Below, piece by piece: positions 34,800-46,376 of a stretch of 64,000 bases of DNA. How positions within the stretch are numbered: the first letter of the stretch is position 1; every line of letters starts with the position of its first letter. Source of the DNA: Gnetum montanum (Eukaryota > Streptophyta > Gnetopsida > Gnetales > Gnetaceae); the NCBI GenBank assembly GCA_015680685.1, contig MNCI01011145.1, positions 239,284-303,283 on the forward strand. Reading direction: 5' to 3'. The notes below the pieces were generated by a model that worked only from the letters and a program-made list of their open reading frames with translations, was not told the origin of the DNA and did no database searches. A program made the translations under genes and the position numbers.

Positions 34800-36650
34800 A
34801 AACGCTAAAAAAATCGGCATGACAAGCACATCTTGAGTCTCGCCCAAGCAAAGTAAGCCCCGTTTCACGTCTCCCTTACCGGGATTCCCCGCCTTGTACC
34901 AGAAGTTTCGTTCTGGTGTTGTTTTATAATGCGTGCAAAACGAAACTTCTTCTCTGTTACATGCAAAGTTTACTCAAAGTAATTCAGACGTATTTGAAAA
35001 ACTAAGTATTGAACAGTATGGCGCTAAACTTAGCGCCTCTCCTAGGATGGCGCTAAGTATTGAACAGTAGAGAATGCCCTTTGCCGGGCAAGACATATAT
35101 GGCAGTTTTTCAAATCCGTATTTGAAAAACAGTATGGCGCTAGAATAACTGCTCAGTATTTGAAATAGGCGAGGCGGGTGCGTTTTAGTCACTGTACTTT
35201 TCGACTAATTTTTCACGATGAGGGGAAAGTAAAACCAGGTTCCTGTTAACAATTTATTTATGAACGGCAAGTAGCATAAGCCTCCCCGTGTCCATAGCAA
35301 GCATTGATAAAATTAATGAACAGATCATGAAAAAACGATAACGGTGGTTGTGAATATACAATATTTCGGCAGAATACAGCAAAAGTGGTCAAAATCAATT
35401 TCGAGCAAAAGAATACTCCTACATATTTTAAGAAGCATCCTCTTATTTTTCTTCAGACCCTTCAGTCTGAATGAGGAAGCTGCAACCTGTCATGCTGATC
35501 AAGGATGAAACATTTCAGCATACTAACGTCGTCTCACTTCCACCGTGAAAATTTTGAAGCATTTTAATTGGTATCAATATAAATTCAAGTTAACCATCAA
35601 AACTAACATCCAACAAGAACCTTTTGTGCATGGCTGCCTAAAGGAGTTAATTCTCCTAAAATAATCTACCAAAAAGTTTTGTCCGGGCCATCAAAACAAA
35701 TAACCTCAAGATTCAGGTCCACCATGAGCTGGCTGACTATAACTAAAATCTCACTTTGTTAGCACCTTGACGTGGATTTTAATAGTCTCGAGATGTCAGC
35801 AAAACTCCCAGCGTCCATTGCAAGAACATTAAAGCACTTTTTTGGGTTACATTCCCCCTCAGCGTTTGCTGCCCAGAAAGCTACCGAAAACGCTATTCGC
35901 ATGGCTTCCAACGACCATCGATCAACGAACGTTTCTGCCAATGTTATGTCTGCCAGTTTCATGGCTAGCGCTGATAATAATAAAACCCCACTATTTCCTC
36001 CTCAGCCCAATAACAAAATAGAACTGTTGTTTCCGGATCGATGAGACACGAGCTGATACAGAATCGTGCCTGAGACCAAAACCTGGGCTATACGAGTAAG
36101 CATTTATCCTATCGTTTGGAAAGTAAATAGGCTATGCTTAACGGGAAATAAGCGGTGTGAATCTAGCTAGTGGCAAAAAAGTTATGCTATTATATACGTT
36201 GTTTCTATTTGGCATTGAAAAGGCCAATGTACGGCTTCGAGAATGTAGGGCTTCTCGATAAGATTGCGTCACTCTACAGGGTTGTTTATTTATTCGTACT
36301 TCCTAGTTTTCTGCGATCCGTCTCATGCCGATGCCATGAATCTTGATCGCTTGCTTGCCACTTAACAATGAAATGAAATGTTTGGTATAATTCAGAATAG
36401 GAGAAGATACGTACGATTTTAATGCAAAACGCCGACACCACTAAAAAGGCAAGAGCAATACAGGGCAAGGCAAGGTAACCATTTCAAGAGTATAAGTACA
36501 AATCCAGACAAAATTTCATTGGAAATTATGAAATACGTACCCATTGTTTTACTGCGCTGCGAATTTACTGCGCTCCTGTATGCACTCCCGAATCCGATGC
36601 AAACAGTTCGTGAAAATTTGTTGGAAATTGTGAAATAGCAACTTACCATA
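34800..36650. other. Unique-looking island inside element B
   Basis: The sequence is less repetitive than its surroundings, with mixed base composition. It includes an inverted repeat (AGAAGTTTCGTT near 34900, AACGAAACTTCT near 34940) and two GTATTTGAAAAAC...GTATGGCGCTA segments (34990-35155). It does not resemble gag, pol or LTR sequence. It may be host DNA captured by the element or a nested transposon; no clear terminal repeats or target duplication were found. Confidence 0.45.
35766..35970 (-). pseudogene. Candidate captured host exon, function unknown
   Basis: On the minus strand, an acceptor-like TTATTATTATCAG precedes 35970, and an AAG/GTGCTAAC donor-like junction follows 35766. The enclosed frame is open and reads like a globular protein (ETFVDRWSLEAMRIAFSVAF, CFNVLAMDAGSFADIS). 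The plus strand also has an open frame (35793-36044), so coding strand is uncertain. I recognise no family. Confidence 0.3.
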
Positions 36651-36660
36651 AAATGGCAGC

Positions 36661-36964
36661 TGACTCATGCTGCCAGGCAAAGCTGACTCATGCTGCCAGG
36701 CAAAGGCAGGATAACTCACGTTGCCTGGCAAAGGCAGGATAACTCACGCTGCCTGGCAAAGGCAGGATAACTCACGCTGCCAGGCAAAGGCGCTGCCAAG
36801 AGACAAGATAACTCACGCTGCCAGGCAAAGGCAGGATAACTCACGCTGCCAGGCAATGGCGGTTGACTCACGCTGCCAGGCAATGGTGGTTGACTCACGC
36901 TGCCAGGCAAAGGCAGGATAACTTATGCTGCCAAGAGACAAGATAACTCACGCTGCCAGGCAAA
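36661..36964 (+). repeat. 28-bp tandem repeats in element B
   Basis: About ten imperfect copies with the core AACTCACGCTGCCAGGCAAA. Several are separated by GGCAGGAT, others by GGCGGTTG or GCCAAGAGACAAG. ORFs through it on both strands are repeats of 9 to 10 residues and are not believed to be genes. Confidence 0.85.
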
Positions 36965-37116
36965 AGAGCATTATTCACGCTGAATAACACCCTACCAAAT
37001 TACTCACTTATGAGGCTGTAAATTACTCACAAAAAATAAAATAAAATAAAATAAAATTTTCGCACACACCCTGTAAACGCTCAGGATATCGAAACCGCAA
37101 CAAAAAAAAATATAGC

Positions 37117-37245
37117 AAGAAAAGGCTAATGAAACATGAAATGGGAGCCTGTCCATAAAGGGATCCTGGGGCTCAAGAAAAGGCTAATGAAACATGAAAT
37201 GGGAGCGTACTGGCGCAAGTATCCTGTCCATAAAGGGATCCTGGG
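37117..37245 (+). repeat. Short tandem duplication in element B
   Basis: Copy 1 (37117-37170) and copy 2 (37175-37245) share AAAAGGCTAATGAAACATGA through GGATCCTGGG. Copy 2 has an extra 17 bases (GTACTGGCGCAAGTATC) after GGGAGC. Confidence 0.8.
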
Positions 37246-37904
37246 CTGAGGAAGGCGTTGAAGTATCTCCTTGCTTTCCTCCACAAACCCTAGCGTCGCC
37301 TCCTTCTTTCCTTTGCCCTTGTTCTATTTGCCTTTACCCATTTTGCCCCATACGCTACAGATCTAGATGCTGTAGCTGCAGATCTGGCCCGAGTGTCGTG
37401 GATCTGGGGGCAATAGTTACTCACGCTCCCCTCCAGAACGCTGTACCTTGCTGAACACACCTTGAGTCTGCCTCTAATGCTGGCTATCCACTACCTACCT
37501 TACTTACGCTGCCACTGTTGCGTGTTTCCAATACTCATGCTGTAAAATGATGAAATAGGTTTTACTTTTACTGGTCAAACCTTTTTAATTTCTCCTTTTT
37601 TATTTTATTATATTTTACCATTATTCTTACTTTTACCACTTTGTCGATAACCTCCTAGGTAAAATGCCCACACCCTAAAAGTAGAAACTCTAAAATAAAA
37701 ATAAAATAATATAGAAATCACAAAATAAAATAAAATATTTACTTTTAATTACACTGCCCCCTTTGAGCAAAACCAAACCTTTTTGATTACTTAGTTATTT
37801 TGATTACTTTGATCCCTTTTTTTTCTTTTATCAATGCCCAAACCTTAAACTTCAAAAATAAAAAAAAAATCTATATAAAAAAATTATGTTAAATTCTTAT
37901 ACAT
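37246..37904 (+). other. Element B interval, AT-rich part without gene
   Basis: A short C-rich stretch with CAAACCCTAGCG (37285-37330) and two GATCT-type words like those of the 28733 repeats is followed by AT-rich sequence with TAAAATAAAA runs. No ORF is credible. Confidence 0.5.
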
Positions 37905-38180
37905 GCCGTTCATGACCCAGTATGGCCTTAAATTGCCAAGCATGGCCCGGTATAGTTTAAACTGCCACGCATGGCCCGGTACGGCCTTAAACTGCCACAC
38001 ATGGCCTAGTACGGCCTTAAAATGCCACTTATGGCCTGGTACAACCTTAAACTGCCACATGTCTAGGCATGATGGTAAACTACCCTTGGTGTACCATTGA
38101 CTATATTTAAACATAAAATCAATTTCTTAAGAAAAAGAGAAAACTCACCTTGTTGACATAGCTCCCTGTTTCATTGGCAG

Positions 38181-39385
38181 GAGCAAACAACTCTTTATAC
38201 CGTTGTCTATTGATGGACCATATGGAGCAATCAAGCGAGAAATCAATCCAGAGTCCATTGATTTAGGCCCCCCAACATACAACAATTTAGTGGCATCAAC
38301 CCAAGAAACGCTAGGTTGCTTTAAAGGAATGACAAAATCTCTGGACCTAAAGCTGATAACATCACTGAAGATCCCCTAGCCGAAGTCCCCATAACTACGT
38401 CAGATGGCGAGGTTAAAATTTTAAAACTAAGTACTCTGTTGAATCCACAACTCGCCAGTGACATAACTCGAGTGCTAAGAGACAATATGAAAGCATTCAC
38501 TTGGTCTTACATTGACATGCCTAGGCTTGACCCTCGAATAGTCTAGCATAACATCATACTTGATCCAAAACTAAGACTAGTGAAACAAAAGGCACACAAG
38601 GTCAAGCTTGAAGTAGCGTTGGCAGTTTGCAGTGAGATCACGAAGCTTTATCAAGCTGGCTTCATTCGAGCTGTGGACTACGCTGATTGGGTATCCAACA
38701 CGGTTATAGTCCCAAAGAAAAATGGGAGCATTCGTCTATGTATTGACTTTCGTGACCTTAATGTTGCAACCATAAAGGATGACTTCCCGCTACCTAGCAT
38801 CGATCAACTTGTTGATTCAACTGTTGGGCATGCATTGTTATCCTTTATGAATGGCTTTTTAGGATACAACCAGATTAGGAACAATACCGAACATCAAATC
38901 AGGACAACCTTTATGACACCATGGGATACATTTTGCTATACGATGATGCCATTTGGTCTCAAGAACGCTGGAGCTACATATCAACGAGCAATGACATTCA
39001 TCTTTAGTGATTACATGTTCAACTCACTCAATGACTACGTAGATGACATTGCGGTTAAATCAAAAACAATTGAGCAACATGTATAAGACCTAGACTTGGT
39101 ACTGAAACGTTGTCTAAAATATGATTTTAGACTCAACCTGAAGAAATGTGCCTTTGGGGTCAAAACAAGCAAAATGCTTGAATTCATCATATCTGAGACA
39201 GGGATACGAGTAGATCTGGATAAGGTTAAGGTGATAACAAATTTGAAACCACCTAGCAACCTTGTTGAACTTCGCGGTCTACAAGGTAGATTACAGTTTA
39301 TCAGACGTTTCATTGAAAAACTTACGGACAAGTTGAGGCCTATGCAGCACTTATTGCACAAGAATGTCCATTTTGAATAGACTCC
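38181..39385 (+). pseudogene. pol: Element B reverse transcriptase
   Basis: The N-terminal part is readable from about 38403 (ITTSDGEVKIL, NMKAFTWSYIDMPRLDP). The RT core is 38580-39086: VSNTVIVPKKNGSIRLCIDF, DDFPLPSIDQLVD, MMPFGLKNAGATYQRAM and the catalytic box YVDD. In motif A the first catalytic Asp is Asn (SFMNGF for the usual SFMDGF), a G-to-A change that would abolish activity. Stops at 39084 and 39378 are single in-frame lesions; the frame is otherwise kept to 41651. Confidence 0.88.
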
Positions 39386-40460
39386 ACAGTGTCAAGAAGC
39401 CTTTGATAACATCAAAACGAAACTAGCTCAACTACTGACAGTTCATCCACCACAGAACAATAATCCATTTTACATCTACCTTGCAACATCCGAATCATCT
39501 ATTGCATCTATGCTTTGTCAGAAACGCGATGATGGAACTGAAATCCCTGTTTACTACTTAAGCCATGCATTAGTAGCCTACGAACAACATTACAATGATG
39601 TGGAAAGATCATGCCTTGCCCTTATCTTTTCTTTAAAGAAGTGGCAACATTATCTTTTTTGTAACCAAGTTAATATCATCTATAAAGACAATGTGCTCAG
39701 AGCTATCACGAACAACATATATGAATCAAGCAAGATAGCTAGATGGAAAGCAATGATTGCTGAATTTGACCTACACTACATAGCTCAATCATCAGTTAAA
39801 GGTCAAGCTATAGTCAATCAAATGACCACATCACCAACACAAGACCAAAAAACGATCAACCCAGAGTTTCTGGATGAGAACATAAACACGATAAACACAG
39901 TACCTGATAACTATGATGCAATCTTAAACTTTGATGGAGCATCGACCTCCCGAGGAGGAAGTGCTGCAGCTATCATCACATATCCCTTTGGGGAGATCCG
40001 ACCCTTTGCATATCATTTAAACTTTCCTTGTACTAACAACGTGGTAGAGTACGAAGGTCTTCTTAGAGGTCCCATGGCAGCACTAGCTTCAGAAACCACA
40101 AGGCTCGTAGTTAGAGGTGACTCACAGTTAGTCATCAATCAGGTTACAGATGTATATGCATGTAAAGCTTTACATTTACAACCATATTGTGACCTGACAA
40201 AACACCTGCAGAAACAATTCACAAACATAGATGTGCAACATGTTTCTAGAAATGAAAATACCATCACAGATGCACTTGTAACACTAGCCCTAAACATTTC
40301 ACCTGACATGTTTCATGCGTTGCCCAGCTCCATAACGAGTTGCGCCAAGCCCATAACTGATGCTCTTGATGAACTACCCATAGGATCTGTTAGCACGACA
40401 CATGCCATGGAATGGTACGATGATATAAAGGAGTACCTTCTACATGGTGAACCTCCTTAA
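39386..40460 (+). pseudogene. pol: Element B dual RNase H region
   Basis: The open stretch 39510-40460 holds two domains. The first (39480-39800: IYLATSESSIASML, YLSHALVAYEQHYNDVERSCLALIF) is a degenerate retroviral-type RNase H. The second (about 39915-40290: LNFDGASTSRGGSAAAII, VVEYEGLLRGPMAAL, GDSQLVINQV, NTITDAL) is an archaeal-type RNase H with the Asp/Glu/Asp/Asp residues in place. This tandem arrangement is the diagnostic trait of Tat-lineage elements. Confidence 0.88.
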
Positions 40461-41651
40461 CATCTAACAAATGCTCAGAAGGATGCAGTACAGAAACGCT
40501 CTCGGTAGTATGCACTAGTAGGGGACATGCTATGTTGCAGATCCTATGAAGGAATTTTGTTAATGTGTGTTAGTAGCATCGATGGCCAAACCATCGTGAA
40601 GCAAGTTCATGAAGGACTTTGTGGAGGGCACATAGCAACCAAGGCAATGGCAACCAAAATTAGATGTTTAAGCTACCATTGGCCGCCCATGGAGTACGAT
40701 TGTTTCTCCAACATCAAAACGTGCAGTATCTGTCAAAAACATGGTAATCTCATACATGTGCCACCTAATGAGTTGCATACAACTCAAATCACATGGCCTT
40801 TCCAGAAGTGGGGGTTAGACATCATAGGACCAATAACTCCCCCATATTCTGCAAGACATAGCTTCATTATAACTGCAACAGAATATTTCACAAAATGGGT
40901 AGAAGCTATTCCTCTTAGGAAGACCACATCAAAACAAGTATGCAACTTCATCCTTGAAAATATTGTGACTCATTTTGGCATCCCAATGACTATAATCACT
41001 GATAACGGGCCACAATTCAGCAGTGTCGAAACCAAAACCTTTTGTGAGAGTCTAGGAATCAAACATTCATTTTCATCACCATACTATCCCCAGAGCAACG
41101 GTTAAGCAGAGTCCACAAAAAAAATAGTCATCATGGTGCTCAAGAAAATGCTTAATCATAGCAAAAGAAGATGGCACAAACAGCTAGTTTACGCACTATG
41201 GGCATATCGAACGACACACAGAACATCCACAGGTAAAACACCGTATAGTCTTGTTTATGGTTTAGAAGTTGTTTTACCTTTGGAGTTGCAGGTACCTTCA
41301 CTGCAGATCACACTCTCAGGACTCCTCGATGAAAGTCAAAACAATGACTCGCGCATTGTTGACCTTGACTCCGTGGAGGAGGAATGAACACACACACTAG
41401 ATCAAATCGATTGGTACTAGAAGCAACAACGACGACGACATCAACATGGCATTCACAAGCACCCGATCAAGGAAGGTGACTTTGTCCTTAAGGTAGTCCG
41501 TGAACACTCGGACAAATCCTCAGCCAACTGGGAAGGTCCTTACTTGGTCACCAAAGCGTACGAAAATGGAGCATTCAAACTAGCCGATATGGACGGTAAC
41601 GAGCTTGCTCATCCAACAAATCACATGTACCTCAAGCCATTTTACGACTGA
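40461..41651 (+). pseudogene. pol: Element B integrase
   Basis: Zinc module: HEGLCGGHIATKAM...CSICQKHG (40605-40745). Catalytic core: the first Asp position reads Glu (TATEYFTKW), the second Asp is kept (IITDNGPQF), and the Glu follows a stop at 41103 (SNG, stop, AEST). The C-terminal domain (GDFVLKVVREHSD, WEGPYLVTKAYENGAFKLADM, MYLKPFYD) runs to the natural stop at 41649-41651. Stops at 40458, 40506, 41103 and 41385 break the frame; no frameshift is seen from 38580 onward. Confidence 0.88.
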
Positions 41652-43191
41652 ACAAAGCCTAAGGTATGCATTGGTCCTGGAATCATTACAGTAAACTGAT
41701 ACCACAAATTCTTCCTGGCATCATGAAGGTAAATTGATATCACAGATTCATCTTGGCATCACAACGATAAACTGATACCACAAACTCGTTCTGGCATCAT
41801 GACGTTGAACTGATACATAGATCATCTGGAAGGATAATAAACTACCATGCTCTCATCTGCCAGAGTCCACTAAGACTATAAACTAGCTTGCCTCTCCATA
41901 GTCCGCCACGACTATAAACTAGCATTGCATCGTCCGCTACGACGATAAACTGGCAATGTTCAATGGGTTATGACGTAAAACTAATCCATGATAGTCCGCC
42001 AAGACTATAAACTGACAAATTATTCATTGGCCTACGAATCCATTGCTGTAATCAAACGACATGTCTTCATCAACCTGCTGCATGAATTCATCACATAGAC
42101 TCTGACAACATTGCCGTTGCTCATTTTTATTTGCCTGCGGTTGCACGCGGTGTCTCCATCCCATCGGTTGCATCCATGTTTAAAGTGTTAAGCTAACTCA
42201 TTCACTTGTGGTTTTCTTGTCTTCTTGGAGTTATGTTTACAGAATGACACCCAGAGGTGTTCATACATGAATGCACTTCATCACATCGGTGAGGTACCAC
42301 ATTGTTCCTGATGCATGTAACTAAGTTAATCAAACCGTTCACAAGTACATTCCCAGTTCCTCGAACATCCCTTATTCCCTAACATGTTCTCTCTAACCAT
42401 TTCCCCGATACATCCCAATCACCCCCAAACTTGAACCACACTGTTGCACACTGTAACTCTCCAAGTAGTTGCGCAACACAGCATAGCCCATGATACAATT
42501 ACAAGCATACAAGCACGAGTACAAAAAAATGCTCTTCTCATATAAAATAAAAAATAAAATAAAAACAACAAAAAAACAAAAAAAAAAGCCAAACAAAAAG
42601 AAAATCAAAGAGCAAAATCCATCACAAGACCCTTGACACTTCGCATACAAGCTCCAGGCAGGAAGGTACTTGTCTTGGAAGAAAACACTCATGTCTCAAA
42701 CAATCATGTTGCATCCCACCGCGTGGCTTTGGCTGTTGGACAACAGGTTCCCTTTGACACTCAACAAGGGTCCTATTTCTCCAAAGAATGCACGACCTCA
42801 CCATGTGGCTTTGGTTGTGATAATGAGTTCTCTTAAACAAGATACAAGAGTCTCGTTTCTCTAAAGGATGCACATTGCATGCCTTGGTCCCAAGTCCGCT
42901 AGATACTGGCTATTGACAAAGATCAACATGATGTGTTCACACATGAACATTCCCCTTCCCACAGTTAAACAAAATCATCCCTTCATCAATCCCTAATCCC
43001 ATAGTAACAAACCTTCTCCCTATACATCTCAAAACCTCATTTCCCCATCCCAGGTACTTCTGAACACGGTGCAATGACATCTGGCCAAGTGCCAAAGAAC
43101 AATGCTGGATGCTAAGTTGCTCGTGGTGTTTTGTACTTCTGTGTTGATGCCTTTTGGGTAGATTCCTCCAGGAGTCAACAAAGAGGGGCCA
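41652..43191 (+). mobile_element. Element B 3' noncoding region and polypurine tract
   Basis: Non-coding. 41690-41815 holds three copies of a 42- to 45-bp unit with the core CTGGCATCA and AACTGATACCACA. 41865-42020 repeats GTCCGCCACGACTATAAACT-like words. 42722-42880 is two diverged ~78-bp copies starting GTGGCTTTGG. The polypurine tract AAAGAGGGGCCAA (43179-43191) abuts the 3' LTR. Confidence 0.8.
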
Positions 43192-44878
43192 ATGAAACAC
43201 CACAAAATTTTGGCCTAGCACTTTTAGACAAGAATCAAGCTAAGTTATGCTATTGCCCAACATGATTACAACATGACCAAACTTTAGAGCCTCTAAAATG
43301 GCATGAAATGACATACAATGGAGTGAGCAATGGAGCAAGCAAGGTTTCCCTGGGGCCCACAGGTGACTGCACCAACTTTTGGCATCTAGAATCAAAAGTT
43401 TCAGGCTCAAAATACTTGGTTTTGGCTAAGTATAAGTTGGCTACATTTTTAGACGCTGCTCAGCGTAAGGCTTAGCGTCACCAACTTTTGGAGCCCTGAA
43501 ACTAAGCTAAAACAGGCTGAAATCAAGCATAGGGATCCCCCATGACCTTCATCAAGGTTCCTAGTAGGTCCCAGCCTCCATAAAATCAAGATTTGGGCCT
43601 CAAATGTGCCACTTTGGCCTGGTGACGTTGGGGTTACTTTTCTTACGCTGCTCAGCGTAAGGCTCAACGTCACCAATTTTTGGAGCCCCGAAACAGAGCC
43701 AAAACAACATCCAAATTAGCCCAAATTTGGCACACAGAACCCTCATGACCCATAGCATGCAGATCCACTCTAAAAATTGGTCTCATGGGTTAAAAATGGG
43801 CTCAAAATGCACTATTTTTAGGTCATATGCGATTAGTGACGCTGACACTGACGCTGACGCTGACGTTGACATTGACATTGACGTTGACGCTGATGTTGAT
43901 GCTGACACTAATGCTAACGTTGATACTAACACTAGCACTAGCGTTGATGCTGACGTTGGCATTAGATGCTGACGTTGACGCTAGAATAGGCTGCGCACAC
44001 ATCAGAGCTAGATCCACGCACGCTGGAGGCCTTAGCGGAGCAAAAACAACACAGATTTGCAGATCCGAAGGCTAGACATCTAGATCCACTCTTGTACTTT
44101 AACATTCTTTGTACATTTTGCATTTTTTTAGCGTATCAAGCTCTTATGCTGTGGATTACACACATCAGTGTAAGAGATCTTGGTCACGCTGCATGTTGTA
44201 CGTTGTAACATTTCGTGCATCCGGTCAACGCACACACCTGTCACCCGATCCGAAGTTTTCTTATCCTGCAGCCACTTATCTTCTTCCAGATCTAAATCTC
44301 ACGCCTAAGATTATATAAATCTCCTATTTTTTTAGTAGATCAGGGTTCAAAAAATTTGAATCTCACACATATAGGAAATCTAGGCATCAATCGCATACGT
44401 TGGGCTTCATACAAACTTAGACGCTGTACACTTGCAACCCAAAAACCTGCATCTTCCCAGCATCTGCTCTCATCCATTGGGGCTAAACGTCTACCTTGTG
44501 ACCACTCTACAATTGTGTTTTAACCGGTGCACATTTTAATTGTTTATTAATATGAACAGTTTGCATTATTGCCCAGATTCTGGCAGTTTACATTATTTTT
44601 CCTGTTACGATTTTTCCTTTTTTCATTGTTTAAATAGTTTACATTCATTTCCATTTGTTACATTTAGTATTTGCATTTGTTTACATATAACCCAACGCAT
44701 CGCAATTGCGTACATTTGGGGAAGTCCTCGTTTGATCCGCGTGTGGACCATTCAAGGCACTCTGCCCTTGTTGTTTTTCCAGTAGGACCTCAGGCGAAGG
44801 TAGGGTCTTACTATTTCATTTGTAAATCTCTTGGTGTTTGTTCATTCTAGCCTCTCACCGACGATTTCGGATGGTACA
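43192..44878 (+). repeat. 3' LTR of element B
   Basis: Matches 26989-28674 end to end (TGAAACACC to GATGGTACA), including the GACGCT hexamer array (43837-43985) and the GTTTACATT-type words. Its modules carry the same words as the 5' copy, so the words predate this insertion. Confidence 0.93.
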
Positions 44879-45444
44879 CGGGGCCTAATTTTTTTGATTT
44901 TCTCCTAGCCCCGAACTTTTTGATTTTCTTCCTAACCCCTACACCTTCGGTAGTCATCATTAATATATCTCCTGATTCATATCAGCCATACCACAACCTA
45001 GCCAATGGACTTTCACCATAGCAAGGTATCAATTACATGATGATTCATTTACCCTTGCTAATATAAGATCATGTTGTGTGTGTAGATGGTGATCATACAA
45101 ACAATAGATTGGATCTGGAGCAACCACTTGGAGTGGAGTCGTGCTGGAAGTAGCGATGCAAGGAGCAAGATTGATGGCATACTTACATATGGAAAACAAA
45201 GGCGTAATATTGGCATTGGTAGCAACAACACTTATTTCTCTGTATCTTTCTCAGCTACCAACAAAGGCCTGATGTCATTGTAATAAGGTATTCACCCTTG
45301 TCATGAACACCAGTTTTGTCAAGTTTTATAATGATGATCCGTTCACATGTCATCCCATTAGTTCCATTCCCCTCAATAATTCCATACCTTCTTGATATTA
45401 TTATAAGGAACTCAAGGATGAGTTTTCATTTAGTCATGGGGGTA
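44879..45444 (+). mobile_element. Element A 3' noncoding region, part 2, with polypurine tract
   Basis: A continues here after B. It is collinear with 47765-48343 in C (for example CCCCTACACCTTCGG, then TTGTGTGTGTAGATGGTGATCA). It ends with AGTCATGGGGG at 45432-45442, immediately before the LTR. The 45086-45283 ORF has no counterpart kept open in C and is taken as chance. Confidence 0.85.
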
Positions 45445-46371
45445 TGATGAGACGCGATATGCACAAGCCACGATATCGCATCCCATGCGATATCGTGTCA
45501 TCCCCTACGATGTCGTGTACGTGATATCACAGTCCGTCGCCAAATCTATAAATAAGAGGTGGCACTCCCCTTATTTCCCATCCTAGGCTTCTAGAGATAG
45601 AATATTTTCCATGTGCCTACAGTAGGAAGTCCCCAAGTGAATGAATCTTTATTCGAGTAGCTTTGTACCTGAACGTGAGTTGTGTATGGCAATAAAGACG
45701 AGCTTTGTGGATAAACCTTGCAGTGCATGGAATAGGTTTATTACATGTTATTTCTTACCTATTATTTATTACCTGCATTAGCACGGCATGAGTATGACTT
45801 GATTACGAGCATCGATGAATGTGTACAGCTAATCAAGGAATCAGCTGCTCATCCCGATTAGTCTCTCTCACCCTCAACTCCTAGAATGCAGGATGAGTAT
45901 GACTTGATTACGAGCATCTAGAGATGTGTATGGCTAGTCAAGGAATCGGTTGCTCATCATGTTTAGGCTAGTTAAGTACCTCAGTACGACCACTTCAAGC
46001 ATGTGTGTTACGTGTGGTGATCCTAGTAATGATTAGCATTTGGTAGCCACAGTTGCATAGTTTAGGGTGTGTACAGTAAATGGGAATAGATGCTTACGCT
46101 AGTTAACTTAGACTTAGGTCCTTAGTTAGTTTCTCAACCCTTCACTCTTTAGCATAGAAGACATAAAACCAGAAAAGACTATAAAAATCATATACCTCGG
46201 ACTTACTTAACCATACACTGTGACAACTACAAGTAAGTCTGGGAAGACAACGAATGATTAACCCCAAGTGTTCCATGGGGCACGTAGGCATTTAGTTTGC
46301 GGAGTTCGACTAGATCGCACGTCTATGCTCATTTCGTATGGTTGAGTGTAGGGGTACCTCGCCACTCATCA
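45445..46371 (+). repeat. 3' LTR of element A
   Basis: Matches 18388-19366 but is 52 bp shorter, through small deletions in the GATATC cluster and just after the TATA box. It ends CTCATCA, followed by the target duplication ATGGA. Confidence 0.93.
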
Positions 46372-46376
46372 ATGGA

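Larger units (their letters stand above)
33787..38180 (+). other. Element B non-coding interval between protease and RT (possible intron)
   Basis: 4.4 kb with no element coding sequence. Both ends carry related short repeats on the theme GCCCGAAATGGCCTTAAACT (33800-34050 and 37905-38070). The 3' end, TTTCATTGGCAG before GAGCAAAC at 38181, looks like a splice acceptor, and 38181 is in the frame of pol. Some Tat elements (Ogre) are known to splice out an intron between protease and RT. No convincing donor is seen, so this is inference. A dissimilar island lies at 34800-36650. Confidence 0.5.
26989..44878 (+). mobile_element. Element B: Tat-like Ty3/gypsy retrotransposon, innermost of the nest
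   Basis: The LTRs are 26989-28674 (1686 bp) and 43192-44878 (1687 bp). The target duplication is CAGGG (26984-26988) and CGGGG (44879-44883), one mismatch. The 17.9-kb body has a primer site, a repeat-rich leader, gag-protease, a 4.4-kb non-coding interval, then RT, RNase H, a second archaeal-type RNase H and integrase. The two RNase H domains place it in the Tat lineage (the Ogre/Retand/TatII-like group). In the first 300 bases the two LTRs differ at roughly 25 positions, so it is not recent. Confidence 0.93.
18388..46371 (+). mobile_element. Element A: Athila-like retrotransposon nested in C, interrupted by B
   Basis: The LTRs are 18388-19366 (979 bp) and 45445-46371 (927 bp). The target duplications are ATGGA at 18383-18387 and 46372-46376, and removing A restores the continuity of C. 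The internal order is primer site, gag, protease, linker, RT, RNase H, integrase and a long 3' noncoding region split by B (26989-44878). Without B, A would be about 10.1 kb. It is the best-preserved Athila-like copy here. Confidence 0.93.

Noticed and set aside
36661-36964. Possible CRISPR array
   Set aside because: Units are contiguous and imperfect with no unique spacers, no cas genes, and the context is a plant retrotransposon.
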